DNA of 64,000 nucleotides from Clostridium aestuarii (GTDB taxonomy: Bacteria; Bacillota; Clostridia; Clostridiales; Clostridiaceae), in the NCBI RefSeq assembly GCF_026735135.1, contig NZ_JAPQER010000004.1:226254-290253 (forward strand). The letters run 5' to 3'. Every line of letters starts with the position of its first letter. Within the stretch, counting starts at the first letter, position 1. Position numbers and translations under genes: made by a program. The notes under the pieces were generated by a model, which saw only the letters and a program-made list of their open reading frames with translations, was not told the origin of the DNA and did no database searches. Positions 18,289 through 27,633 of this stretch are shown here, in pieces.

Positions 18289-18660
18289 ATAATTCACTCC
18301 TTTTTTATAAATATTATATCATTATTATAAACAGTAGAAACTTTTATTATAGATAATCAAAAATTAACTTTATTGTAAACATTATTATGTATATAGTGTG
18401 ATATAATAATATGAAAAATATTAATAAAAATATATAAATATGTATATAAACATATATTTACAATAATAAATGTTAAAAAATAGAATGAAATTTTTAAATA
18501 AATAGAACGTTTATGTATTTTTGTCGTATTAATATATGAGGAAATAATATAGATTAAAGGCAAAGTTTAATAATATTAAAAAATAATACTAAAATTATTG
18601 CAATGTTTATCCATGTAAAATAAAATAAAGATATGGATAGTGAGTTTAGGGGGAGATACT
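18289..18660. other. intergenic region, divergent promoters
   Basis: About 370 very AT-rich bases between the MBL hydrolase (-) and the triple amidase (+). I see no reading frame of merit, no strong hairpin and no clear promoter pair. An AGGGGGA SD at 18648-18654 serves the next gene. Confidence 0.5.
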
Positions 18661-21255
18661 TTGAGGTGTGTAAAAAGAATTGTAATATTTATGGTTATGA
18701 TGTTGTTTATTGGAGGAATGTCTAATTTAAAGGCATTTGGGATTACATATAATCAAATGCAAAGTAAATTTAATATAGATATAGATAAGGTATGGGATAT
18801 AGAATTTAATGAAGATATAGATAGAAATTCTGTATTAGGACAAGATAATATTATAGTATTAGATGATGAAAATAATAATGTTAAAATCAAAGTTGGTTAT
18901 AAGGACAGTAGAACAATATCTGTTTCACCTGTATATCATTATGAGTATGGCAAAACTTATATGTTGATAATAAGACAAGACATTAAATCTAAAAAGGGTA
19001 AAACAATGTTAAAACCCGTTAAAATGAAATTTACCATAAAATCTAAGGTTGAAAAACCAGTATCATCTAAAGAAAATGTAGTTGTATTAGATGCAGGACG
19101 TGCTGGAAATGATATTGGAGCTGAAGTTGGACCTTCTGGAATAAAAGGTAAGGATATTAATTTGGATGTTGCAATTAAAGCAGGAAAAATATTGGAAAGT
19201 AATGGTGTTAAAGTTGTTTATACTAGAAAAACGGATTATGTTTCATGGAGTAAGGATGATAGTATTGAAGCTAGAAGTAAGATAGTTAATGATGCTAATG
19301 CTGATGTGTTAGTAAGTATTCATTGTAATTCCTCAAATTCTAAAGATGCAAATGGAATAGAAACTTATTATTTAGAAAATGATTCGGAATCCAAGAAACT
19401 AGCTTCTTATATCCAAAATGACTTAGTGAGTAAAACTGGGCTTAGAAACAGAGGGATAATGAGCAGCAGATTTAAAACACTAAGTAAAGTAAATGCTACA
19501 GCAGTTTATTTAGATTTAGGGTTTATAACTAATCCAACTGAAGAAAAAGTTTTAAATAGTGAAGAGTTTAAAAAGAATAGTGCAGAGGCTATAGCAAATT
19601 TAGTACTAAAATATTTAGATGTAAAAAGAGAGAGGTACATAAAAGATATAAAAGATAAAACCGTTTTATTATTTAAAGGTGAAAAATATAATTTTCCACA
19701 TGCAGTGACTGCTGTGATGAATGATAATACAAATAAAAATGTAAGTGTAAAATGGGACAAAAATTATATAAATACTTCCAAGGCAGGTACTTATACATAT
19801 AAAGGAACTATAAACGGATATGATGATAAAGTTAGTTTAACGATAATAGTATCAGATGATAGTAGTGCACAAAAGCCTATTGATCCAAAACAAAAAGTAA
19901 TTTGTATTGATTCTGCACGAGGAGGTAGCTATATAGGTGTAACAGGAGTAACTGGTGTAAAGGAAAAAGATATTAATTTGAAGGTTGGGCTTAAGGCTGG
20001 AAAAATATTAGAAGAAAAAGGTTACAAGGTTATTTATACAAGAAAAAGTGATTCTATGCCATGGTCTAAAGATAGAGATATAGAAATGAGAGATAAAATA
20101 GCAAATGATGGAGATGCTGATTTGTTCATAAGCATACATTGTTTGCAATCTACCCAAAATCCTTCTGCTACAGGAGTACAAGCTTATTATTTAAACAACG
20201 ATAATATAAGTAAACAACTTGCAAATGATATACAAAGTGAACTTATTAAAAATACTGGAGCAAGAGATAGAGGTATACAAGGAAGGGACTTAAGAACATT
20301 AAAAAATCTTGAAGGAACAGGAATGTTTATATACCTAGGATTTTTAACAAATTCACAGGAAGAAAAACTTCTTAATAGTGAATCATACCAAGATAAGTGT
20401 GCTAAAGCTATAGCTGATGGTATAATAAATAATCTTAATTCTTCTACCAGTACAGATGTATCTATTAATTCGGTACAAGATATTACGGTTAATTTGCTTA
20501 AGGGACAAGAATATTTATTACCTAAAAAGGTTGATGCTTTAACTAGTGGAAATAGAAATGTTAAAACAGATGTTGTTTGGGCAGTGAATAATATAGATAC
20601 CAGTAAGTTAGGAACTTATGTTATTCCAGGAAGAGTTAAAGGTTATAATAAGACAGTAACATTAGTTGCAATAGTTGGTTCTAATAGTTCAAATAAAAAA
20701 TATAAAATATGTATTGATCCTGGGCATGGTGGATATGATTCAGGAGCTGTAGGAACAACGGGAATTAAGGAAAAAGATGTAGCTTTAGGGGTAAGTTTAA
20801 AACTTGGAGATATTCTTGTTAAGAATGGATTGGATGTTGTGTTTACTAGAACTAGTGATAATACTCCTTGGCCAGCTGATAAGAGCGCTGAGTTAAAAAA
20901 GCGATGTTCTATAGCGAACACTTCAAATGTAGATTATTTTGTATCTATTCATGCTAATAGTACAAATAATAGACAAATTACAGGAACGGAAGTACTGTAT
21001 TATAGAGATAAAACAGATGGAATACCATTGGCTAGAAACATACAAGATGAAATGATAACTGCAACAGGAAATAATGATAGAGGATTAAAACCCAGAGGGA
21101 TATATGTAACTAAATATACAAACGCACCGTCAGCTCTTGTTGAATTAGAATTTATAAGTAATCCTGAAAAGGAAAAAATGTTAAACACTTCAAGTTACCA
21201 ACAAAAATGTGCTGAGGCAATTGCAAGAGGAATTTTAAAAACTGTAGAAAAATAA
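18661..21255 (+). CDS. secreted cell-wall protein with three amidase_3 domains, only the last apparently catalytic
   Basis: 864 residues from TTG 18661, 6 bases after AGGGGGA. A signal peptide covers about 1-27. An SbsA-like Ig domain lies at about 35-130, followed by amidase_3 copies at about 140-320, 412-590 and 681-864, separated by two Ig-like (Big) domains (about 330-398 and 603-670). Copy 3 has the full zinc/catalytic set: DPGHGG, GIKEKD, SIHAN and LVELEF. Copy 1 reads DAGRAG, GIKGKD, SIHCN and VYLDLGF, and copy 2 reads DSARGG, GVKEKD, SIHCL and FIYLGF. Both have lost the first zinc His and the catalytic Glu. Known family role: N-acetylmuramoyl-L-alanine amidase. Inference: copies 1 and 2 are wall-binding relics. 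Confidence 0.9.
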   Translation: MRCVKRIVIFMVMMLFIGGMSNLKAFGITYNQMQSKFNIDIDKVWDIEFNEDIDRNSVLGQDNIIVLDDENNNVKIKVGYKDSRTISVSPVYHYEYGKTYMLIIRQDIKSKKGKTMLKPVKMKFTIKSKVEKPVSSKENVVVLDAGRAGNDIGAEVGPSGIKGKDINLDVAIKAGKILESNGVKVVYTRKTDYVSWSKDDSIEARSKIVNDANADVLVSIHCNSSNSKDANGIETYYLENDSESKKLASYIQNDLVSKTGLRNRGIMSSRFKTLSKVNATAVYLDLGFITNPTEEKVLNSEEFKKNSAEAIANLVLKYLDVKRERYIKDIKDKTVLLFKGEKYNFPHAVTAVMNDNTNKNVSVKWDKNYINTSKAGTYTYKGTINGYDDKVSLTIIVSDDSSAQKPIDPKQKVICIDSARGGSYIGVTGVTGVKEKDINLKVGLKAGKILEEKGYKVIYTRKSDSMPWSKDRDIEMRDKIANDGDADLFISIHCLQSTQNPSATGVQAYYLNNDNISKQLANDIQSELIKNTGARDRGIQGRDLRTLKNLEGTGMFIYLGFLTNSQEEKLLNSESYQDKCAKAIADGIINNLNSSTSTDVSINSVQDITVNLLKGQEYLLPKKVDALTSGNRNVKTDVVWAVNNIDTSKLGTYVIPGRVKGYNKTVTLVAIVGSNSSNKKYKICIDPGHGGYDSGAVGTTGIKEKDVALGVSLKLGDILVKNGLDVVFTRTSDNTPWPADKSAELKKRCSIANTSNVDYFVSIHANSTNNRQITGTEVLYYRDKTDGIPLARNIQDEMITATGNNDRGLKPRGIYVTKYTNAPSALVELEFISNPEKEKMLNTSSYQQKCAEAIARGILKTVEK

Positions 21256-21263
21256 AGATAAGT

Positions 21264-21318
21264 GGAAGAGATAAGAGTGTTACAAAAGTATTGTAATATT
21301 CTATCTCTTCCTTTATTA
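21264..21318 (+). terminator. terminator of the triple-amidase gene
   Basis: GGAAGAGATA (21264-21273) pairs with TATCTCTTCC (21302-21311), with a nested TTACAA/TTGTAA stem, then a T-rich stretch. Confidence 0.8.
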
Positions 21319-21527
21319 TTTTAAATAGTATATAATTTTAATGATTACGTATATTTTATATACATAAATTAACTTAATTTTAAGTTTTATACAAATAACA
21401 ATATATAGTTATCAATGAAATTACTTTTATAATATAAGTTGTAATTAAATGATTATTACTATGAAAAAACTATAATTACTTATACCTGGAAATTAGTATA
21501 TGTTAACTATAAGAAAGAGGTGGATTT

Positions 21528-22469
21528 ATGAATACTAGCAAAAGAATTTTTCAATCCAATTCATTTGCAATGGTCTTATTGATTTTATACGCATTAGGGG
21601 GGAGACTTCTTATGCCTATTTTTAATAAGTTAAATTTATCACTTCCATATAGGATTGTATTACCTCAATTTATTTTATTATTGTTACCTACAATAATTTA
21701 TTTTATCATAACTAAACGTTCGGTTGTACAAACTCTTAGATTGAAAAAAATAGGAATGAAAACTATATTGATAGTTGTTTTAATAGGACTTTTAGGGATG
21801 CCTGTGGCAGCATTTTTATCGTTAATAACCCAGTTTGTTTTTCCTAATAGAATAAGTGAAGTGGTTGCTGCATTAAATAATATACCTTTTATTATTAGAG
21901 TGGGAATAATTGCAGTTACTCCTGCTATTTGTGAGGAAATAACAATGAGAGGAGTTGTTTTAGCAGGATACGATAATGTCAATATAAAAACGGCTGCTGT
22001 GATGACTGGATTGTTTTTTGGTATACTCCATATGGATGGGAATCAATTTTTATATGCTTTTGCTTTGGGAATAATATTTGCATATTTAGTTAGAATAACA
22101 GATTCGATTTTTTCATCAATGGTATGTCATCTTACTATTAATGGTACACAATTACTGTTGCCAGAATTAATTAAATTGGCAAGCAAAGGTTCAAATGAAG
22201 AGATTAAGGCAGCACAAAAAGCAGGATTAGATTCTTTTACTATGATTGAAAAAATAAATGTTATATCTATTTATTTAATTTTAGCAATAATATGTATGGG
22301 GATTATAATACTTTTGATACAGAAACTTGTTAAAATACATGGAATTAAAGGAATAAAAGTATCACAAGAAAGAAAAAGTGTAAAAGTTATGAATGCACCA
22401 GCATATATAACTATTGTTCTATATGTTTTTATTATAGTAGGACAACTGATGCAAATATATAAAAAATAA
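21528..22469 (+). CDS. CPBP-family (CAAX-like) intramembrane metalloprotease
   Basis: 313 residues with about eight hydrophobic segments. CPBP motifs are in order: EEITMRG (motif 1, Glu-Glu-x3-Arg), FGILHMDGNQF (motif 2, His) and MVCHLTING (motif 3, His). These residues are the proposed metal ligands of Rce1-like membrane proteases. The substrate is unknown; in Firmicutes such proteins can act in bacteriocin immunity or surface processing. AGAGGTGG SD before ATG 21528. The following small gene is 19 bases away, so probably an operon. Confidence 0.88.
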   Translation: MNTSKRIFQSNSFAMVLLILYALGGRLLMPIFNKLNLSLPYRIVLPQFILLLLPTIIYFIITKRSVVQTLRLKKIGMKTILIVVLIGLLGMPVAAFLSLITQFVFPNRISEVVAALNNIPFIIRVGIIAVTPAICEEITMRGVVLAGYDNVNIKTAAVMTGLFFGILHMDGNQFLYAFALGIIFAYLVRITDSIFSSMVCHLTINGTQLLLPELIKLASKGSNEEIKAAQKAGLDSFTMIEKINVISIYLILAIICMGIIILLIQKLVKIHGIKGIKVSQERKSVKVMNAPAYITIVLYVFIIVGQLMQIYKK

Positions 22470-22488
22470 ACAAAGGAGGAATTTTATT

Positions 22489-22845
22489 ATGTCTGATGCT
22501 GTAAAATTTTTTGAAGAAGGATATAATTGTGCAGAAGCAGTAATAAAAGCAGTTAATGAAGAGAAAAAGTTAAATATACCAGTAAGTGTAGGTACACCTT
22601 TTGGTAGTGGTATGTCTGTGGGAAGTACTTGTGGAGCTATTGCAGGAGCAATAATAGCTTTAGGGGCTATAAAAGGGAGAGAAACTTATATGGAACCTAA
22701 TGAAGCAAGAAGCTCTTCAAAGGAAATATTAAAAAATATTAAAGAAAAATATGGAACTCTTGAATGTAAAGAATTAAAAAGGAAAGGGGTTTCATGCAAG
22801 GAAATTGTAAATTATGCGTATAATATTTTAAATGAATATATTTAG
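22489..22845 (+). CDS. C_GCAxxG_C_C family protein
   Basis: 118 residues. The family's spaced cysteine pattern is present: FEEGYNCAEAV, GSTCGAIAGAIIALG, LECKELKRKGVSCKEIV. Proteins of this family are putative redox or metal-binding proteins of unknown reaction, common in anaerobes. AAGGAGGAA SD precedes ATG 22489. Likely co-transcribed with the CPBP protease gene just upstream. Confidence 0.85.
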   Translation: MSDAVKFFEEGYNCAEAVIKAVNEEKKLNIPVSVGTPFGSGMSVGSTCGAIAGAIIALGAIKGRETYMEPNEARSSSKEILKNIKEKYGTLECKELKRKGVSCKEIVNYAYNILNEYI

Positions 22846-22934
22846 GTATATGTGGGAAATAAACAAGAAAATAAAAATATATAAAAAGTTATTATAGAAA
22901 AAATGGTGGTATGTTATGTAGAGGGGGATATTAT

Positions 22935-23528
22935 ATGAAAGGCAAAATTAATAATATGACTTATAAAGAACTTGAAAAATATATTAATAATAGTAAGAAA
23001 GATATACAGGGGTTAGTAGAGCAGTATAATAATATTATTGTTGAAAAACTAAAAGAAAATGATGAAACTAAAGAGGTACAGAAAAAAGCATATAATATTA
23101 GACGAATTTATAATTATGTAACTTGGGTGAATGATCAGATGAAAATGAATAATAACGTAAAAAGCAGAACCAATATTATTCCTAGAAGGGGAGAAATTTG
23201 GACGTGTGAATTAGGACAAAATGTAGGGTCAGAAGAAAATAAAATAAGACCAGTTATAGTAATTCAAAATGATACAGGAAATAGAAAATCACCTACAACA
23301 ATTATTGCACCTATATCAAATAGACCCAAGAAAATAGCGGTACACATAGAACTTAGAGAAAACGATTATAAACTAGAAGAAGGAGAAGTAAATCAAATTA
23401 AGGGAACAATTTTAGGTGAACAAATAAAAGTTGTTTCAAAGGCAAGATTAGGTAGACATATTGCAACAGTAGATGATAAATTTATGAAGCTTTTAGATAA
23501 TAAACTCAAAATTTCATTGAAATTGTAA
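22935..23528 (+). CDS. MazF/PemK-like protein with N-terminal extension
   Basis: 197 residues. Residues about 83-197 match the MazF/PemK fold: RRGEIWTCELGQNVGSEENKIRPVIVIQND, with TIIAPISN and GEVNQIKGTILGEQIKVV. MazF toxins are sequence-specific mRNA interferases. Here the domain follows an 80-residue Lys/Glu/Asn-rich helical extension and there is no small antitoxin gene next to it. Start ATG 22935 follows GAGGGGGAT by 5-6 bases. It could be a self-inhibited toxin, a domesticated nuclease or a regulator. Confidence 0.8.
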   Translation: MKGKINNMTYKELEKYINNSKKDIQGLVEQYNNIIVEKLKENDETKEVQKKAYNIRRIYNYVTWVNDQMKMNNNVKSRTNIIPRRGEIWTCELGQNVGSEENKIRPVIVIQNDTGNRKSPTTIIAPISNRPKKIAVHIELRENDYKLEEGEVNQIKGTILGEQIKVVSKARLGRHIATVDDKFMKLLDNKLKISLKL

Positions 23529-23577
23529 TAAGATATAAAAATTAAATAGAATTAAGTAAAAAATAAACGAAAATATA

Positions 23578-23606
23578 TTGATTTAATTAAAGATTAATGA
23601 TAAAAT
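23578..23606 (+). promoter_or_regulatory. promoter of the tandem-repeat RNA
   Basis: TTGATT (23578-23583), 17 bases, TAAAAT (23601-23606). Transcription would start near 23613, just ahead of the two-repeat unit. Confidence 0.6.
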
Positions 23607-23612
23607 CTAAAT

Positions 23613-23759
23613 GTTGTTAGTTATACATACCTAATTTAGATTAGGAGATTATATTTCATATTATAAAGTTATGATTATTAACATACCTAGCATAGGCTGG
23701 GAGATTATATAGCATAGTATAATATAATGAAAAGATTGGTTATAGCCAGTCTTTTTTTT
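23613..23759 (+). ncRNA. candidate small RNA with two tandem 56-nt repeats and a terminator
   Basis: Two copies of a 56-base unit begin at 23625 and 23681, sharing ACATACCTA and GGAGATTATAT. In each copy the bases between form a small stem: CCTAA/TTAGG in copy 1 and CCTAGC/GCTGGG in copy 2, so pairing is kept although bases differ. An intrinsic terminator (GATTGG/CCAGTC stem, eight T) follows at about 23734-23759, and a promoter precedes. No reading frame with an SD lies inside, and the next gene is served by its own promoter and T-box. This looks like an independent RNA of about 147 nt. I do not recognise an Rfam class. Confidence 0.6.
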
Positions 23760-23793
23760 ATAGTAATATATGAGTAAATTTTACAAACATAAA

Positions 23794-23822
23794 TTGACAA
23801 TAAAAATTTGTTATAATATAAT
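23794..23822 (+). promoter_or_regulatory. promoter of the ileS leader
   Basis: TTGACA (23794-23799), 17 bases, TATAAT (23817-23822): a perfect consensus pair. Confidence 0.85.
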
Positions 23823-23899
23823 AGAAATTATTAAACAAACTTTGTAGCTAAATATTAATTAAAAATATTTGTTTGCATAAAAATCGATAATAAGTTGAA

Positions 23900-24143
23900 T
23901 TTTAAAAGTGAATTAAAAAGCTAAGAACAGGAAAAGTATTTTAATTGTATGTTTAAAGAGAGTGGAGAATGCTGGGAATCCATAGCTAAGATTAGAAGAA
24001 AATCCCCTGGGAGCTGAAAGCTGAAAGGTCTTTTATACAAGTAAGCTTATCCGTGATTTCGCGTTAAGGAATAGAGTATAATAGTACTTGAAGTTTCACA
24101 TAGGTGGTTTAGGTAGCTGCGTCCTTATGGACGGAGCTTTTTT
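23900..24143 (+). ncRNA. T-box leader of ileS
   Basis: Order of T-box landmarks: a Stem I start with AGGAAAAGTA (about 23929-23938), AG-bulge AGAGAG (about 23957), the distal loop region GAATGCTGGGAATCC, then the T-box sequence near 24101-24120 (AGGTGGTTTAGGTAGC, a divergent form). The terminator is 24115-24143 (AGCTGCGTCC / GGACGGAGCT, six T). T-boxes let uncharged tRNA stop termination. An ATC triplet at 24002-24004 could be the Ile specifier; I could not confirm it by folding. The downstream gene being ileS fits. Confidence 0.82.
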
Positions 24144-24180
24144 AGTATTAATACAATGGTAAAAGCTTATAATTAAAAAT

Positions 24181-24232
24181 TATATGCAAAAATTATATGC
24201 AAAAATTATATGCAAAAATTATATGCAAAAAT
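24181..24232. repeat. four perfect tandem copies of a 13-bp unit
   Basis: TATATGCAAAAAT is repeated four times without change (24181, 24194, 24207, 24220). It lies between the T-box terminator and the ileS SD, in the transcribed leader. Likely to vary in copy number. Confidence 0.95.
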
Positions 24233-24363
24233 TATAAAAAACAGTATAAATGTTAATAATGCTAATTAAAGTCAATAATAAATACACCAAATAGAGATTT
24301 AGTTTGTAAGTTTGATTAACTTTCAACTTTTAAATTTTATTTTATAGCAAAGGAGATAAAAAT

Positions 24364-27300
24364 ATGTATAAAAAAGTAGAAGCATCTACAAGTTTTGTAG
24401 ATATGGAAAAAAATATTGCTAAATTTTGGAATGAAGAAAATGTTATTCAAAAAAGCTTTGATAGAAATCAAGATGGTGAATACTTTACTTTTTATGATGG
24501 ACCTCCAACAGCAAATGGTAAACCTCATGTAGGACACATTCTTACTAGAGTTATGAAGGATCTTATTCCAAGATATAAGGTTATGAAGGGATATAAAGTT
24601 TTAAGAAAAGCAGGTTGGGATACTCATGGACTTCCTGTAGAACTTGAAATTGAAAAGAAACTTGGAATCTCAGGTAAACCTCAAATTGAAGAATATGGTG
24701 TGGAAAAATTTGTAAAAGAATGTAAGGAAAGTGTATTTAAATATACTAGTCTTTGGAAACAAATGTCTGAACAGTTAGGTTTCTGGGTTGATATGGATAA
24801 TCCATATATAACTTACGAAAATAATTATATAGAATCAGTTTGGTGGGCATTAAAACAAATGTGGGAAAAAGACCTTTTATACAAAGGACACAGAGTAACA
24901 CCTTATTGTCCAAGATGTGGAACTGCTTTATCTTCACATGAGGTTGCACAAGGATACAAAGATGTAAAAGAAGCAACTGCTTTTGTTAAGTTTAAAGTAA
25001 AAGGCGAAGAGAATAAATATATACTTGCATGGACGACAACTCCTTGGACATTACCAAGTAACGTATGTCTAACAATTAACAAAGCATATGATTATGTAGA
25101 AGTATTAAATAATGGAGAATACTTAATACTTGCAAAGGAACTTGTTGACAAGGTATTAGAAGGCGAATATGAAGTAGTAAGAGAGTTCAAAGGAGAAGAT
25201 CTTCTTGGAACTGAATACGAACAGTTATTTAAATTTGAAGTTCCTGAGCAAAAAGCATTCTATGTAGTACATGGAGATTATGTAACTCTTACTGATGGTA
25301 CAGGAATTGTACATACAGCACCAGCTTATGGTGAAGATGATGCTCAAACAGGAAAGAAAAATAACTTACCTCTTATTAATTTAGTTGATTTGGAAGGTAA
25401 ATTTGTAGATTCAGTTGAACCATGGAAAGGAATGTTTGTTAAAAAAGCAGATCCTAAAATACTTGAATATATGAAAGAAAAAGGAATGCTTTATAAATCA
25501 GAGAAGTTTACTCATTCATATCCACATTGCTGGAGATGTAATACACCACTTCTTTACTATCCAAAGGATAGCTGGTTTGTAAGAATGACATCACTTAGAG
25601 ATCAACTTGTTGCAAATAATAATAGTATAAATTGGTATCCAGATAACATAAGAACAGGAAGATTTGGTAAATTTGTTGAAAATGTTATTGATTGGGGTAT
25701 ATCAAGAGATAGATATTGGGGAACACCACTTCCAATATGGGAATGTGAATGTGGGCACAGAGAGTGTATAGGAAGTATTCAAGAACTTAAAGAAAAAGGA
25801 ATAAATGTTCCAGATGGAATAGAACTTCATAAACCATATATAGATAATGTGAATTTAACTTGTCCACATTGTGGAAAAGAAATGACTAGAACAAGGGAAG
25901 TTATAGACTGCTGGTTTGATTCGGGTTCAATGCCATTTGCGCAACATCATTACCCATTTGAAAATAAAGAAGTTTTTGATAAAACTTTCCCAGCACAGTT
26001 TATATCAGAAGCGGTAGACCAAACAAGAGGATGGTTCTATACATTACTTGCAGTATCTACATCATTATTTGGTAGAAGTTCATATGAAAACTGCATAGTT
26101 TTAGGTCATGTTCTTGATAAACATGGACTTAAAATGTCAAAATCAAAAGGAAATGTAGTAGATCCATTTGAGGTTCTTGAAAATGAGGGAGCAGATGCTA
26201 CAAGATGGCACTTCTACACTGCTAGTGCACCATGGCTTCCAACAAGATTTTCAGAAGATGATGTAAGAGATACTCAAAGAAAATTCTTAAGTACATTATG
26301 GAATGTATATTCATTCTATGTTTTATATGCTGATTTAGATAAATTTAATCCACTAGAATATAAGGACTTTGTATCTGAAAATGTAATGGATAAATGGATA
26401 ATGTCTAAGCTTAATACATTGATTAAAGATGTAGAAGAACATTTAGACAATTACAGAATAACTCAAGCAGCGCTTGAATTACAAGACTTTGTTGATGAAC
26501 TTTCAAACTGGTATGTAAGACGTAATAGATCAAGATTTTGGTCAGCAGAACTTACAAATGACAAGATTGGTTCATATACAACGCTTTACAGAGTACTTAC
26601 AACAGTTGTTAAAGTTGCAGCACCATTTGTACCATTTATGACAGAAGAAATATATAAAAACTTAGTAGTGAACTTAGATAAAAATGCTATTGAAAGTATT
26701 CATTTATGTATGTGGCCTCAATATGATGCTTCAGCTATAGATTCTGAGCTTGAAAGAGAAATGGATTTAGCATATAAAATAGTTAAATTAGGACGTAGCG
26801 CTAGAAACTCAGCTAACATAAAGAACAGACAGCCTCTTTTAGAAATGCTTATTAGTACAAAATCTCTTCCAGAATATTATGGAGATATAATAAGAGATGA
26901 ACTTAATATTAAAAAAGTTGAATTTGGTGCTGACCTCTCAAAGTATGTTAACTTTGAAATAAAACCAAATTTACCTGTATTAGGTAGAGCTTATGGAAAG
27001 CTTATTCCAGCAATAAGAAAAGCTATAAATGAAATGAATCAAATGGAATTAGCTCAAACTGTAAATAATGGAGAAGCTGTAACTATAAATGTTCAAGATA
27101 CAGAAATAGAACTTAATAAAGATAATCTACTTGTAACAATGCAAGGGCTTGAAGGGTTTGCATTTGCAGGAGAAGGTGAAGTTGGAGTTGTTTTAGATAC
27201 TCATATAACAGAAAAACTAAAAGAAGAAGGATATGTACGTGAAATTTTAAGCAAAATTCAAAATCTAAGAAAAGAAAGTGGATTTGAAGTTGCAGATAAT

Positions 27301-27474
27301 ATAAAACTTTACGTTGCAGGTAATGAAATACTTAAAGATGTAATTAAAAAATTCGAAGAACATATTAAGAAAGAAACATTATCTCTTGAAGTAGCTTATG
27401 ACTTAGACAGAGAATATGATGACTTCAAGATAAATGGTGAACAAATTAAAATGGCTGTTGAAGTAATTAAATAA
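24364..27474 (+). CDS. ileS: isoleucyl-tRNA synthetase (long, type 2-like)
   Basis: 1036 residues, class I synthetase that charges tRNA-Ile. HIGH-like motif [14 protein letters not shown] lies at about 45-58, an editing domain covers about 200-400, and KMSKS is at 590-594. An anticodon-binding domain follows ([11 protein letters not shown]). Two zinc-type pairs are present (CPRCG; CPHCG). The length and PHVGH form resemble the type 2 (eukaryote-like) IleS, which in other bacteria is naturally less sensitive to mupirocin. AAAGGAG SD before ATG 24364. Controlled by the upstream T-box. Confidence 0.96.
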   Translation: MYKKVEASTSFVDMEKNIAKFWNEENVIQKSFDRNQDGEYFTFYDGPPTANGKPHVGHILTRVMKDLIPRYKVMKGYKVLRKAGWDTHGLPVELEIEKKLGISGKPQIEEYGVEKFVKECKESVFKYTSLWKQMSEQLGFWVDMDNPYITYENNYIESVWWALKQMWEKDLLYKGHRVTPYCPRCGTALSSHEVAQGYKDVKEATAFVKFKVKGEENKYILAWTTTPWTLPSNVCLTINKAYDYVEVLNNGEYLILAKELVDKVLEGEYEVVREFKGEDLLGTEYEQLFKFEVPEQKAFYVVHGDYVTLTDGTGIVHTAPAYGEDDAQTGKKNNLPLINLVDLEGKFVDSVEPWKGMFVKKADPKILEYMKEKGMLYKSEKFTHSYPHCWRCNTPLLYYPKDSWFVRMTSLRDQLVANNNSINWYPDNIRTGRFGKFVENVIDWGISRDRYWGTPLPIWECECGHRECIGSIQELKEKGINVPDGIELHKPYIDNVNLTCPHCGKEMTRTREVIDCWFDSGSMPFAQHHYPFENKEVFDKTFPAQFISEAVDQTRGWFYTLLAVSTSLFGRSSYENCIVLGHVLDKHGLKMSKSKGNVVDPFEVLENEGADATRWHFYTASAPWLPTRFSEDDVRDTQRKFLSTLWNVYSFYVLYADLDKFNPLEYKDFVSENVMDKWIMSKLNTLIKDVEEHLDNYRITQAALELQDFVDELSNWYVRRNRSRFWSAELTNDKIGSYTTLYRVLTTVVKVAAPFVPFMTEEIYKNLVVNLDKNAIESIHLCMWPQYDASAIDSELEREMDLAYKIVKLGRSARNSANIKNRQPLLEMLISTKSLPEYYGDIIRDELNIKKVEFGADLSKYVNFEIKPNLPVLGRAYGKLIPAIRKAINEMNQMELAQTVNNGEAVTINVQDTEIELNKDNLLVTMQGLEGFAFAGEGEVGVVLDTHITEKLKEEGYVREILSKIQNLRKESGFEVADNIKLYVAGNEILKDVIKKFEEHIKKETLSLEVAYDLDREYDDFKINGEQIKMAVEVIK

Positions 27475-27497
27475 TGATTTAATATAGAATGCTTTAT

Positions 27498-27530
27498 AAC
27501 GAGGCTATCTCTTTGGGATACCTCGTTTTT
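27498..27530 (+). terminator. terminator of ileS
   Basis: AACGAGG/CCTCGTT outer stem with inner ATC(T)/GGAT pairing, followed by six T. Confidence 0.88.
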
Positions 27531-27564
27531 TATACCAAAAATTAAAATAGTAAGAAGTCGTAAC

Positions 27565-27594
27565 TTGTGTTTTTAATACTTTATATTGTATAAT
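27565..27594 (+). promoter_or_regulatory. promoter of the LacI-type gene
   Basis: TTGTGT (27565-27570), 18 bases, TATAAT (27589-27594). Confidence 0.6.
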
Positions 27595-27633
27595 AAAAAA
27601 TAAAGTAAAATAAATTAAATAGGAGTCGGTAAG

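Noticed and set aside
23613..23759. Part of the ileS T-box or a known riboswitch
   Set aside because: It has its own promoter and terminator, and a consensus promoter for the T-box lies after it. I could not match it to T-box, c-di-GMP, preQ1 or guanidine classes by eye.
24181..24232. Tandem repeat considered as a CRISPR remnant
   Set aside because: Units are 13 bp and adjoin directly with no spacers; no cas genes are present.
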